Source of the DNA: Nemertoderma westbladi
Taxonomy: Eukaryota; Xenacoelomorpha; Nemertodermatida; Nemertodermatidae
Assembly (NCBI GenBank): GCA_032718475.1
Contig: JAUCBJ010004713.1
Location: forward strand, 1-51,067
DNA length: 51,067 nucleotides
Direction of reading: 5' to 3'
Both the position numbers and the translations under genes were made by a program. The notes below the pieces were generated by a model. That model ran no database searches. It was not told the origin of the DNA and saw nothing but the letters and a program-made list of their open reading frames with translations. Below are positions 35,318-46,989 of the stretch, in pieces; within the stretch, counting starts at the first letter, position 1, and every line of letters starts with the position of its first letter.

Positions 35318-36219
35318 GTGCTGCTGTATGGCAGTCCTTGTGCTGCTGTATGGCAGTCCCTGTGCTGCTATATGGCAGTCCCTGTGCTGCTATATGGCAG
35401 TCCCTGTACTGCTGTATGACAGTCCCTGTGCTGCTGTATGGCAGTCCCTGTGCTGCTTTATGGCAGTCCTTGTGCTGCTGTATGGCAGTCCTTGTGCTGC
35501 TGTATGGCAGTCCCTTTGCTGCTGTATGGCAGTCCCTGTACTGCTGTATGACAGTCCCTGTGCTGCTGTATGGCAGTCCCTGTGCTGCTGTATAGCAGTC
35601 CTTGTGCTGCTGTATGGCAGTCCTTGTGCTGCTGTATGGCAGTCCTTGTGCTGCTGTATGGCAGTCCCTTTGCTGCTGTATGGCAGTCCCTGTACTGCTG
35701 TATGACAGTCCCTGTGCTGCTGTATGGCAGTCCCTGTGCTGCTGCTTGGCAGTCTATGTGCTGATGTATGGCAGTCCATGTGCTGCTGTTTGGCAGTCCT
35801 TGTGCTGCTGTTTGGCAGTCATTGTGCTGCTGTATGGCAGTCCCTGCGCTGCTGTTTGGCAGTACTTCTGCTGATGTTTGGAAGTCCCTGTGGTACTGTA
35901 TAGAAGTCCTGTTGCTGCATTTTGGCAGTCTATGTGCTGCTGTATGGCAGTCCCTGTGCTGCTGTATGTCAGTCCCTGTGCTGCTGTATGGCAGTTCCTG
36001 TGCTGCTGTTTGGCAGTCCCTGTGCTGCTGTATGGCAGTCACTGTGCTGCTGTTTGGCAGTCTATGTGCTGCTGTATGGCAGTCCATGTGCTGCTGTTTG
36101 GCAGTCCTTGTGCTGCTGTTTGGCAGTCCTTGTGCTGCTGTATGGCAGTCCCTGTGCTGCTGTTTGGCAGTTCTTATGCTGCTGTTTGGCAGTCCCTGTG
36201 GTGCTGTATAGAAGTCCTT
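35318..36219. repeat. 22-bp minisatellite (~41 copies)
   Basis: The unit is close to gtgctgctgtatggcagtcc plus two bases, repeated in tandem within the Ig1b-Ig2a intron. The later half has more variants (tttggcag, tatgtcag, tagaagtc). Because 22 is not a multiple of 3 and the unit has few stops in any frame, long open frames appear in several frames on both strands, including 270 codons on the minus strand. I do not call these genes. Confidence 0.95.
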
Positions 36220-36229
36220 TCTTGGCTCT

Positions 36230-37262
36230 TTTTGCTCTTTAAATAAGATCCCTTGATAGTACAAACACAAAGATGCTACGTAGGGTCATGGTATAATATA
36301 CGATGATCATTAAACAACTATGGCATTGCAGCACACGTTCTCAACCACGGCGATATATTTTGCCAAAACCCAGTGCCACCCTGCAGGTACTACGGGACAA
36401 TCTCATCGACATCTGCGATTAGGACAGACGGTGCATGATCTTGTTCTATGGTGCACGCTGGTGTATAAATATTTTGGTTTTGTTAATGAAGATGATTTAG
36501 GATATACAATATGGGTGATCACGAATTGTGGAGGTGTTGTTTAGCAGAAAATGAATGCAGAAAAAACTCAGATGTAAATAGGAATAAGAAACTGTAAATT
36601 GCAAATGGATACTGTGACCCTTTCTGCAACACAACTCCTCGGGCTTAGGGATCTTATTCTAGGTTGTTAGCAGCTCTACAAGTAACTCCAGAGAGTTTTA
36701 ATTAGAGTTATTGTGCCGGTACTAAGGATGCAGGAGAGAGAGAGATAGAGAGAGACTGCCCCACAGGACATATTGTATACAAGAACACGGTTACTATGAC
36801 ACTTGGCACGATTCCTCGTTAAATCTCACCAAATAATGAGATCAAGTCGCCCCCAATGAATGCTGTTTCATCGCTCTTCTTTGTCACTCAGGTATTCCAA
36901 ATAACATAAGATTTTGTTGATGAAGTTATTTTCGTTTAAGTGAATTTGATTATTGTTATAAAACTATTTAGGTTTCTCTTGTATGTTGAATGGATTTTCG
37001 TATATGTGCACATTGAATATTGGGGCAATGCAATGGTATAGTGAAATCGTTGCACATGAAAAAATAGGATATGAATGTTATGTTATGTTACCTACTATAC
37101 CTAGATACTCAATTTAGACAGATTCATACACATATGGCTGCACTAAACGGTCCATCCAAGGCCCACGGACCCAGAAACTAATTATCTCGGTCATACACAA
37201 TTTCGGCCATGTTCAGTCTCTTTGAAAAACCAGCTAAGGCTAAGGTTTATTGATGGGCCACT
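36230..37262. other. Intron, no recognised gene
   Basis: A short (ga)n microsatellite at 36732-36756; otherwise nothing I can name. Confidence 0.4.
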
Positions 37263-38287
37263 ATATTGTGTGTTCAAACCAAAATATTTTAGGTTTTATT
37301 TTAGTTAATGGTAAGAAACCATATTGAACTCCCAAATTGAACCTCACATTTAAGTGTCTCTGGACCATAAAATTGGGTGAAAATTATTTTTTTCTGCTAC
37401 TAAACATCGTCTGGACTGTCTGAGAATAGCCAAACCAAATATTTTTTAAATTGGCCCCAAAATGGCTCCGTAATGGCCAAAAGGGCCTTTTTGCGCCAAG
37501 GGCTATTTCTCCACCAATATTTGTTGAAATTTGTCCAAATTTGGAATATAGGTTCAGAAGAACCCTGCATCCAATTCTTCTTATAAAATTTTGCCTTAAA
37601 TGCTCTGGAGCCTTTTTAGACCAAAAAAGGGCCTTTTTTGGGCCTTTTTGATATAAAAAGGCTCCAGGGCATTTCCAACCAAATTTGTTAAGAAGAAGTA
37701 TGGAGAAGGGTAATCTTAACAAGTGTACCAAATTTCAACTCATTTCAGTTAAAATTGGCGGAGAAATCGCCGTCCTGACGTCGTTCTGAGATATGGGTGT
37801 TTAAAGTTTAAGGAACAATTCAAACCTTCGGGCACAATTTTAGATAATACAAATTTTCTATGTTCGTCAATAACTTTGTCAAAAATGAATGAAATTCAAC
37901 GAAATTTTTCATGCTTGCTAAACAGATAACTAGTAAGACAACGTTTTAGCAATTTTATGCATATCTATAACGTGAGAGCCTTTTTTATGAAAAGGGCCCC
38001 GCACAATTGTAAAATAAAGTGCTGCTCGAAGGCTTTACAAAAATCAGATTAGCTCTTACGTTTTGGGTAATAACTTTAGTTTGAAAAAAGATATGAGAAA
38101 ACTGCTTGCAGATTTGAAATCTCCATTAGATTTGGCACATGATAGAATAAAAAAAACGTTTTTGTCAATTTCCAAAACAGGGGTGTGCTAACTCCCCTGT
38201 TTTTGTAAGAAACCATTTTCCTCAAATATTGTGTGTTCAAACCAAAATGTTTGAGGTTTTATTTTAGTTAATTGTAAGAAACCATTT
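37263..38287. repeat. Direct repeats of ~60 bp, 964 bp apart
   Basis: tattgtgtgttcaaaccaaa and ggttttattttagttaat appear at 37263-37322 and 38227-38287. The 900 bp between them is rich in ggccttttt/aaaaaggc inverted motifs with no coding signal. It could be a tandem segment or an element with terminal direct repeats. Confidence 0.6.
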
Positions 38288-39075
38288 TCCTCAAAATATT
38301 GATTGAAATACATAAAATAAATAATTTTCCAAAACCTTTGATCCATGTGATTTTAAAGATGACACAAAGCACATGTGTCTTTGTACATCCAATTTAATCC
38401 AACACAACTGGCTATAATCGCTAAAGTCGTTTGATCTTTCGAACGTCCCAACATATAACATGGACATTGACGGCCAGGCGTTCCCTAACGCCTTGGAAAC
38501 TCGCCAACTCAATTAAATAACCCCGTGGCGTTTTGATAGAAGATTCGTCCCAACTATGATGCAGTGGGGTGGAGGTTCTTGGTCACTCACTCAGTCAATG
38601 CTAATTCGATTTTTGTCCTTTAGGTACTACAGTAGTAGTTAGCTGGTAACAGCACTCTAAGTTGGGCCCCCAAGCTATATATGCGATAGCCGCCACATAC
38701 AGTTAGATAACGATGTGACGAGTGTGGGCTTTGTTAATGAGGTTAGCCTTGTATGGGATAATCACTAAATCAATGCTTGTAGTTTCTATATACCGTAAAG
38801 GATATTGGCCATCGACTATGCCTAGTTTTCGTAGATTTGGGGTGATATTGTATATATTTTTCAGATATTTTTCACAAACTGGGGGGGATAATTGGGGGGG
38901 GGGGGGGAGTATGAAATAGTTTTTACAAATAAAATCGTTAAATATTTTATAATTTGTTATACCCACGAGATGGGACCAATCACCTCCTATATATGTATTC
39001 TTTATTACTCAAACTAGACAAAGTTTGTGATTTCTATGCATAACTGTAACTACGTAACTACGGTGGGTCACTCAC

Positions 39076-39226
39076 CTGCTCGGATGTTAACAAATTGAGA
39101 AAGTATAGCGCCGTTCTCATTGGACAATTTGCACTGAAGTGTCGCGGAATGAATGCGTGGGTTGAGGCTATCAGCCTCGAATCGTTCAAACCGCAGAGTT
39201 CCATTACCAAACACCGTGACAAAGTT
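39076..39226 (-). CDS. Dscam: Dscam-like exon, second half of Ig1
   Basis: This 151-bp exon starts in phase 0 and ends in phase 1. The acceptor is TTATATTATTCTAG and the donor is GTGAGT at 39075-39070. It encodes NFVTVFGNGTLRF and continues to the second Ig1 cysteine in ATLQCKLSNENGAILSQ, ending VNIRA. This matches the Dscam pattern of xLxNGTLxFxxF, a cysteine strand, and xxVxVRAV across the next junction. NGT at residues 8-10 is a possible N-glycosylation sequon. Phase 0 joins cleanly to the upstream exon (…VGTIR/NFVTV…). The terminal G joins TT of the exon at 31170 to make Val (IRA-V-PNTEW). No extra copy of its donor region is seen in the following intron, unlike four sister exons. Confidence 0.88.
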
Positions 39227-41960
39227 CTAGAATAATATAATTAAATTACAATAGAATCAGAGGTCAGAGGTCAGAGGTTGGGGGACTTTAGATCCGACTT
39301 TTGCACCACATCAGAGTAATTAAAAACGAGACTTTAAATACCTAAGTTTAGTGACCGGGAGGTAGACCACGCATTGGGTAAGTGGTGGGTTAAGTTTGGT
39401 TTTTTGTTTGGGGTTTGTTTTCAGGCATGATATTTTATATAGTTTTTTATTTGAATCAAAGCTAGATTATTTGGAAAGTAAATCCCCAGCATATTTTAGA
39501 AGCATTTTGGCTTTCAACGCGTTTATAATAAAGGCAAAGAAATACTGTATGAATAATAAATAGGTTTACTATAAGTATATTGGATGAGACATGCCTATTG
39601 CCTAGGTCGGACAATCTCAGTAGGGATCTGTCCCCAAGGTTTTATGAAACAATAAACTACTCGATCCATATGTAAGCGTGCCTGTTGGATTAGCTCAAAA
39701 ACATGGGACCACGCCCTGTCAGGATCGACTAACGAAATAACACAGAGAAGCGTCTTTATAAGAAACCGAAACAACAATTATTGAGTTAAACGGAATTTCA
39801 AAATAGGAATTCAGGTGAAGAGAATTGTTAGCTGGAACTGCTGTGGTAGGAGATGCAGTATACTGTACATACAGTTGTAGTGCAGAATGGTTAGGTGATG
39901 ACACGAGAATATGTGCGTACCGTGCGAGCGCAGCGTATGGCGGTGGAGGTTTACAGATATTTATCTGAGTTCTGAATTTGATACTTTAATATTGTAATAT
40001 TTCGGAATATAGTTAAAATTCATAACCATCTATACAACTAATTGTTGTTACAACACCAGTAGTTCGGTAAACAACATTAAACTTAGCACATAACGGCTAT
40101 CGTTCAATCTAGAAACAGGAGGGATTCCTTAAAACATTCCAAAAGTTTATTCTTTTTAAATTATTGATTAATTTGCAGCGTTACTGGTATAAAACTAGAG
40201 AGAGAGAGCCGATAAGTTGACATATTGTAAGCATTAAAAAATACTTTTTTTAACAACATTAAAAGTTTAAAACTTGTCACAGCTATAATGTGAATATTGA
40301 GTATGGTTGGTATGGGTAGTTTTCATTTGATACTGTATGTTAAGTATGTTATACATGTTGTTATATATGTTATACAACTCAAATGTGGTTTTGATTATTG
40401 TATATGTATAACGTTATGGATAAAATCTCTATTTCATTTTGAACACTTGTTTAGCACTTCCACTGAATAAATTAATAGGTAAACAGGTACCAGAGGTGCG
40501 TATAGCGTGTGGCGTATAAAATATAACGAAATGCGTCGAAATGAGTTGCGTAGCTTCCTGGAATAATTTCATGGCTGCTAGATAAAAACGCAGAGCTGTG
40601 GAAATAGAAATCTTGAGAAAATTAAAGTGGTTGAGTGCCGCAATGAATGCCTGCTGACAGCCCGCTGCTTTTAAGCTGACAGGTTGTTGGCGTGAGAGTT
40701 TGCAATCAGTGTGGTTGAATTCGGGGTTGATGGGACGTGTAATAGGATCCTGTGGCTACGTGTAGGTTGTAGAACCCTCCCCCACACAAATGTGTTTGGT
40801 TTGGGGGGGGGGGGGGGGGGGGGGTACTGTCTAATATTGTTACTCAAAATCTGACGATTATGAAACTGTCTCACAGAAGTTCAGACTTCTGTCTACATTA
40901 TCGCAACAGGAAGATTCCTTTCTCTTGGAAATTACCTGTGAGGTAACTTATATAGAATCTTACTTCAATAATAAATCTTAATATACTATAAGCTCTAACC
41001 CGGACCAATATTATAATAGTGCAGTAATTCTAGTTATCAGAAACAGGCAACCAGGTCGTTCCCAAGGTGTAACCTGAATCTTGGTACTCATTTATCGAGC
41101 AGTCAAAGTTTGAAGCCTGGGTTCAGCGAGGATAGTATTTTTTTATATTATTCACAATAAAAGGAACGCAATATTACAATATTAAATGTAAAAAATTACT
41201 AATTATTCATCACGCTCTCGACAAAAATAAGGTATTTATTTTGGTTCGAATTATTCCTACGCGAACTTCAACTCCTATCAAGTGAAACAAACAAAACTCA
41301 ATAAAGTATCGATTCGCCTTCGATTTGGGTTATTTTGCCTTTCTTTCACAACGGAACTATATAGTAGTAATGTAAGGTAAGCCATGTAGGAAGCACCGGA
41401 AGAATGCAAGATTAAACTAGCTACGTGTCTATCGCCGCCTGTTTGCTGCACAATGTGTTAGTGGGCCGGAAAGCATCACTCATCTAGCGGAGGGCAGAAC
41501 AAAGCTGTACTGCAGGCCCTATTAGCAAATCAGGCGGGGTATTCAGTGCCGTAGATCTCCTAGGAAACACCAGCCTTCCCGTGGTGTTGACCGAATTAAC
41601 TCAGCGGTTGGTGGGTTTCTTGGTTCCTTAATGAGGCACAATGACTGTATGTTGTCGTGGAACACATGAAGTTTTCATTTTGCGTGCCTCTTCGGTTTGA
41701 AGAGAAGCGAGGGGATAAAGTCAGGGATTACCATAGCTTTGGAGTAGCGAACTTTAGATAGATTAACTGAAAGTGACGGCCAATTTAATTGACCTCAAAC
41801 CAAATTGAGGGTAACATTTCCGAATTGATTGGTCTTATTAAAAAGGATAAACTTCTTGAGTGAGACCTTGAGTCAAGTATAAGTCAAACAATATCGTATT
41901 ACTTTCTTATAGAATATTGAACAAAATATATATAGTTTCAGTTTGAAACTTTACACTTTA
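39227..41960. other. Intron, no recognised gene
   Basis: AT-rich with a poly-G tract at 40803-40823. There are no exon-like or transposon-like open frames. Confidence 0.4.
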
Positions 41961-41972
41961 CTACTACTACTA

Positions 41973-42160
41973 CTAGGTCGAGCGAACTCGGACAGTGGAA
42001 ATGAGATCCTTCCAGGCTTCCCGATTCTCCATAGTTGTCGCAATTTCGTTTCTCCCAAGTTCAGTATCCCTTTCAAGTTGATCTATATATGTTATGGCAG
42101 GTCGTCCACGACTACGCTTTCCATGAGTTGGTTGCCAGAGAAGTAGATCTGGTATGGCAG
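41973..42160 (-). pseudogene. Displaced C-terminus of the same minus-strand LINE
   Basis: The minus strand encodes AIPDLLLWQPTHGKRSRGRP, AITYIDQLERDTEL and ENREAWKDLI, ending RVRST and a stop at 41975-41973. The WxPxHGKRxRGRPxxTYID block is the usual ending that follows the GHCxR motif in these LINEs. That motif lies across the plus-strand insertion at 42608-42640, so the two pieces were once continuous. A (TAG)n microsatellite follows at 41974-41960. Confidence 0.82.
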
Positions 42161-42596
42161 CACGCGTTCAGCTACAAGGGACCACTCCATTGGAATCGCC
42201 TACCCCAGACCATAGTGAATGCGCCCTCCCTTGATGCCTTCAAACACCAACTGAAAAAACACATATTAACAAATCTGGCAGAAACCGATATCTGATAACA
42301 CCTGTTCGAGGCTGAGCCCCCCTCTTAACTTTTTAACATTAATATTATCCACTATTTTATTTATAGGACCCTCATGGAAACGAGGTTTAATACCTCATGA
42401 GGCTATCCTTACACTTGGTTTTAATTCACAATTTTTTTATAATCGAATGTTTTTACTTTACACACTCAAATAACTATTATGTAATTTACTTAACATTTTA
42501 CGATATGTCCCCTTACAGTTAGTAATTATGTTCGGTGCAGTTCGTTTTTAACCAGCTCTACCACCAGTGTAAAAAAAAATCAATCAATCAATCAAT
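42161..42596 (+). mobile_element. CR1/Jockey-like LINE 3' end, inserted in another LINE
   Basis: The plus-strand frame ending at 42295 encodes FSYKGPLHWNRLPQTIVN and SLDAFKHQLKKHI before its stop. This is the well-known tail of CR1/Jockey-type reverse transcriptases (G...WN.LP..I....SL..FK..LK). A 3' UTR of about 300 bp follows and ends in an A run and (tcaa)n at about 42572-42596, a microsatellite tail typical of such elements. It is 5'-truncated and interrupts the minus-strand LINE on both sides. Confidence 0.8.
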
Positions 42597-43497
42597 GACC
42601 TCGTCTTTACTTCGCCAGCAGTGCCCACTGAATCTTAATCTGCGTTCACGGAGGGTGGTTGATACAGGTGGTATTGTACCATAAAGCTCGGCGTTTGTCA
42701 TGTGTTGTCTCCAGCTGATGTTTAGGGCTGCCCTTAGTAGTCTTGTGTAGCAACCATCAATTCGTTGTTCAAGTGATTTAGTCAGTGTCCAGGTCTCACC
42801 GCCGTATAAAAATACACTTTCCACTGTGGCTTGAAAGAACTTAGTCTTCAGGTGCCTGGAGAGATCTGATTTCCAGATGGTATCCATTTTTGATAGAGCT
42901 ACCCAAGCCTTTGCTTTCCTAACTTCTATGTCCTTTTTGCTACTCTCTATCCATGATCCAAGGTACTGGAAGTCATCGACCTTCCTTAGTTGATTATTAT
43001 CAATGGTTGTCAAGTTTCCATCAACATTAAAGGTCATGAATTTGGTCTTGGTAGCATTTATATGTAATCCAACCTCCTTAGCAGCCCTCTCCACTTTATT
43101 TAGTAGAAGCTGTGCATCTGCTAGCGTATTAGAGAGCAGGGCGATGTCATCCGCAAAGTCGGTGTCTGTGACTGTAGTTGCCGGATATCTACTACTTCTG
43201 CGTTCTTGAAGTGTGAATCCCAGATCTTCACCCTTTGTGCCATTCCTCATTGCGTAATTGACCTTTAGTCCAAATTGGTGGTGGCTTTTCCCCTTTTAAC
43301 ATCCGGTTGCAAACATTCAATAATGGTCTATTATTTAGCACTCCGGTTTTCCATACCTCCGCTGGGATTTCATCTAATCCACTCGCTTTATTATTGGACA
43401 TGCTTTTAATGCTTCTTTGGAGTTCGGCAGGTGTGAAGTCCCCTGTGGGGCGAGCCACGAAGTGAGTGAGCCTTAGCGTAGTGGTACCATTAATCAA
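42588..43497 (-). pseudogene. Non-LTR retrotransposon reverse transcriptase fragment
   Basis: Reading on the minus strand, DFTPAELQRSIKSMSNNKAS and GLDEIPAEVW are the N-terminal finger motifs of a LINE reverse transcriptase. After IWTKGQ the protein jumps to RNGTKGEDLGFTL, so roughly 100 residues of the central domain are missing. The frame at 43250-42588 then has TDTDFADDIALLS (catalytic FADD box), KTKFMTFN, FQYLGSW, ESVFLYGGETW and RLRFSGHCWRS. The element is dead because of the internal deletion and the insertion at 42596. Its remaining C-terminus is at 42160-41973. The clade (RTE-like or CR1-like) is not settled. Confidence 0.85.
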
Positions 43498-43570
43498 CCT
43501 GTCGTTCTGTCGTTCTGTCGTTCTGTCGTTCTGTCGTTCTGTCGTTCTGTCGTTCTGTCGCGTCCAATTT
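43446..43570. mobile_element. Transposon terminus with (gtcgttct)n subterminal repeat
   Basis: ggggcgagccacgaagt, then gagccttagcg, a short spacer and (ctgtcgtt)n at 43498-43560. The first parts are the reverse complement of the segment at 48766-48800, so both are ends of one repeat family. This end abuts the LINE at 43443. Confidence 0.65.
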
Positions 43571-44559
43571 TAAACGTTAATAACTCAGCCAATCTTTGAT
43601 GAAATCTATCCAAACTTGGTACACATGTTGTTTGGCAAAAGTTTAGAAATTTTCCAAGTAGAATTTCCGTGTGGCCTTCGAGAAGCTAAGATAATAGCAG
43701 TTAATTAGTTAATTAAGTTGATTACGGTAAAAACACCATTTTCAACCTGCCTTTTAAAGGAAATTAATTGTTTTACAGTATAAGATTTAAATAATTATAC
43801 TTAAAAATTATACAGATGTAATCCACATACGCCATTCTATTATAGTTTTTAATTAGTTCAAGTGATTTGCTTTATTAATTGTGTCTTTAATTGATCTAAA
43901 GTAATTAAAACGTCATAAAAATTGATTCTCATTAAATACTGCTCATTTATTGGCTAACATGCTGGTACGATGGAAGGATGTGTGTGTAAGGCAGCTATTT
44001 GCTGGGAATGATTATTGGTCAAGTCTCTGCTGGTGTGGAGCTAGCTGGCTTGGAGTTGTGGCTGTAGACTAACCAGAGAGGAATTGTACTGTAATAGGCA
44101 ACCAGTATTGCTATTCCAGCCCAGACATCATTCTTGAAATCCAACATCCCAACATCCTTCCTGTATTGACTCTACTATAAGTGTTGTATTGCTATCTCAG
44201 GTAAATGACAGATATAATAACATAAATACAATCCATGGCATGGCTGTTGTGTAGGCTTCTGAAATAGTTTATTCCACAATGTATATGTCTGGTTATTTTT
44301 TAATTGAATTTTTGCAAAGTAGTAAAATTAATGTTCTTAAAAATAATATTATTATTTTATATGTAACCTAGGAAATTAGCTACATTTTTTCGCTGCAGCT
44401 TTAAGAGTGTACATTGATTTAATATTATTTCAATACCCATATTACTACATCGGCATAAGATGCGTTGGCGTTGTATCACACATTTCCACATATCACACAT
44501 CTCCACATAGATGTATCAACAGTTACTCGCACAGTTTCGAAACTTCGCATAGTTATAAC

Positions 44560-44840
44560 TGTATAAAGATCGTCAGTCTGCGTTTAGGAAAAATATTTTA
44601 TGACAAAACAGGACAAGCGACGAGCGCAACGAGGCATATAATGAAGACGAGTACTGCGTTGACTAAATTGTTATATAAACCACCTGGATTCACTTATTGA
44701 TCGCATCCCTAGTTATTATTATTATAAAGATCGTCCTAGCCTGCGTTTAAGAAATATATTTAAATACAAAACAGGACGAACGCAAAGAGGCTTATAATGA
44801 AAACGAGTACTGCGTTTATTATATTCCTATAAACCACCTG
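44560..44840. repeat. Diverged two-copy duplication (~160 bp)
   Basis: Two copies at about 44563-44690 and 44725-44840 share aagatcgtc, ctgcgttta, acaaaacagga, acgagtactgcgtt and ataaaccacctgg. Confidence 0.8.
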
Positions 44841-45066
44841 GCTTTGCATATTTAACGTGCGATTGGAAATAAGTTCGTGCTACCCTTCCGTGGGTGGTAG
44901 ATGTCGCGGTTATGTATTGGTGGGTGGGGGGAGGGGGGGGGGGGGGTGTGCAGATTAAAAGGGGTGAACACGTACTGTCCCCCTTTCTTTGATTAATTGG
45001 TGGTGTGGGTTAATATCTCATAACCTGATTTTGTGATACAGTCGCACAATTTTAATTTGTATCTCA

Positions 45067-46905
45067 TAACTGGGCCTCGTGCTGCGCGAAGGCCCCACGA
45101 ACGTGTTTCTATAGGTAGTGTCTTGTCATATATTTTCCTTGTAGGGCTGACCTCGATGTTTGGTGGCTGCCCAAGCAAGTTGCTGAAGTTGAAACTTTAC
45201 ACTTTACATTTAATGTCAAATATTTCGTGTTTCAATCGTTATTTTTTGTAATTAAATATATCATATCATGAAAAGTGCACACCCGGATCCATCTCTATAC
45301 AACCCATCAACGTACATTGGATATACCCGGATCCATTCCATAGCCTCAATCTTTTTCAAACTAAATCTAATAATTGCGAATTCATTCTCGACTAAGTATG
45401 CAACACAGATGGTTTATAAAGTTGGGCCTAATTGCTGCTCCATATAACACGGAATTGAGTCAGTCTTTACAGGCATTGTGACTTTCAGCCTGTTTTATCG
45501 ACCGACGACCCGTTTCGATCATACATCTCATGGAACAGCTGCAGGCAAGTTAATGATCCCGCGGCAGCCCACCACCAGTGTAGCTAATCTTGGGTTAATT
45601 GTTCCATCAGCACAGCGTTGATTATGTATCCAAGTCCAGATCATATATTTCGGTTAGAAGACCATAAATGTACAGTGAGTGACAGAGTGAGTGTGGAATA
45701 TACCAACCCTATTGTTATGATGTTATGGTGTGAGTACACAAATGGTAATCAACTTCACCTTTTTATTTAGCAAAATAAAGCAACATAGACCAAACCAACT
45801 ACAAAACTCAATCAAGATCATGAAGCGCAACAGTTTTAAATATGTGTTAGGCTATAAAAATACTATTGAAACACAACCACCATTTCTCAAAACAATTTCA
45901 CTTTGGTGATGATATTATGGTATTTGTAGTAGCTAGATTTACTGCAGCATTAACTTTGGGCCTCACACAGCGAGCCCGAAGATTATCCGTGTTATTAACG
46001 ACACACCGGTTTAGTTTCATGCCAGTTTAATATCTTACAAAGCCATCGGAATCAATATCTCGGGTCCAGTTATAATGCACTTAACTATGATTGCATTGAT
46101 CCACAGCAAACACAGTTACTTCGCCACACAGAGGTACACACACAGACATGGTAATATTTTATATTGTTCGTTAATGATATTGTATTTGAATTTAAATTAT
46201 ATGGGATATGCGAATATAATAAATTGTAATTGAAAAATATTTTTGAGTAAGAGAAATTCAATTACTTTATAAATTTAATTGTCGGGCAATAAAAACATTT
46301 ATCAGTAGGTAAGTAAAACCGACAAAAAAGTTGGAGACCGAGGAGGTGCATTCAATCATTGGTCGTAAAATAGATAGGTTTAACCCCAGCTAGATGCGGC
46401 GTCTATCAAAACTAATTATTAACTCAAATAGGCGATTAGCTTCCCCCATTTGTGTCTAGCTTTTGTAGTGAAAGACTCTTGGAATACTTGTTTCCTCTGT
46501 AAGTAAATAAAGCTATTTGTAATGGGCCTAAATTCATTTAAATAAATGTATATTTGTCATACAAACTCACTCGAATGGTCCCAACAGTTTCGCCAGAATT
46601 CGCGTAAATCCAAGAGATCTGGAAGGGAGATTGGGACCATCCCGAGCAATGGACAAAAGCGCCGACCTCGTTGCTAAAGGTCACAGCGGTCGGGGGCTCT
46701 TCCAGGAAGGTGGGTCCGTAGGTACCCGGGTCTACGATTGGGTCAACAGATACTACGGCAAAGATACAGCCTGTGGGAAATAAGAAATTAAAATAGGAAT
46801 TGAAAATATCAGGAGTAAATTATTGTGAACAAATATGGAAAAATAAAGAATACCATTAAATACCATACATACACGAAGTGGGGCCTTCGCGCAGCACGTG
46901 AATTA
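45067..46905. repeat. Inverted repeat pair flanking the Ig1a exon
   Basis: cgtgctgcgcgaaggcccca at 45068-45087 is matched by its reverse complement tggggccttcgcgcagcacg at 46881-46900. These may be ends of one old element or two separate insertions. The Ig1a exon lies between them. Confidence 0.6.
46571..46770 (-). CDS. Dscam: Dscam-like exon, first half of Ig1
   Basis: This internal coding exon is 200 bp, starts in phase 1 and ends in phase 0. The acceptor is a pyrimidine-rich tract ending TTTCCCACAG and the donor is GTGAGT at 46570-46565. It encodes 66 full codons. A short hydrophobic start (CIFAVVSV), probably the end of a signal peptide, is followed by GPTFLEEPPTAVTFSNEVGA, the recognisable start of Dscam Ig1 (family pattern GP.F..EPP....FSN..GA). 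The first Ig cysteine is residue 41 (FVHCSG) and the core tryptophan is residue 53 (ISWIY). The upstream signal-peptide exon was not recognised in 46771-51067. Known for the family: Dscam is a homophilic neuronal and immune adhesion receptor whose Ig1-4 form a horseshoe. The assignment rests on Ig1-Ig4 order and motifs, not on a database search. A Dscam-like paralogue is the main alternative. Confidence 0.88.
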
Positions 46906-46989
46906 AATTTAATTTAAGTACTAATTCGAAAGTATTACTGTATTAGCAAATTTTAAGCAGATTTCGCCTAATCACTTTTTACCTCTTTC

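Larger units (their letters stand above)
4001..46770 (-). other. Dscam: Dscam-like gene, extent of recognised exons
   Basis: Seven exons total 1215 nt (405 codons) across about 42.8 kb. Intron lengths are 7344, 7905, 16395, 6856, 1272 and 1784 nt in transcript order. The gene is incomplete at both ends in this window. Confidence 0.88.

Noticed and set aside
35316-36246. Plus-strand cysteine-rich open frames (…CCCMAVLVLLYGSP…)
   Set aside because: All are shadows of the 22-bp repeat in shifted frames.
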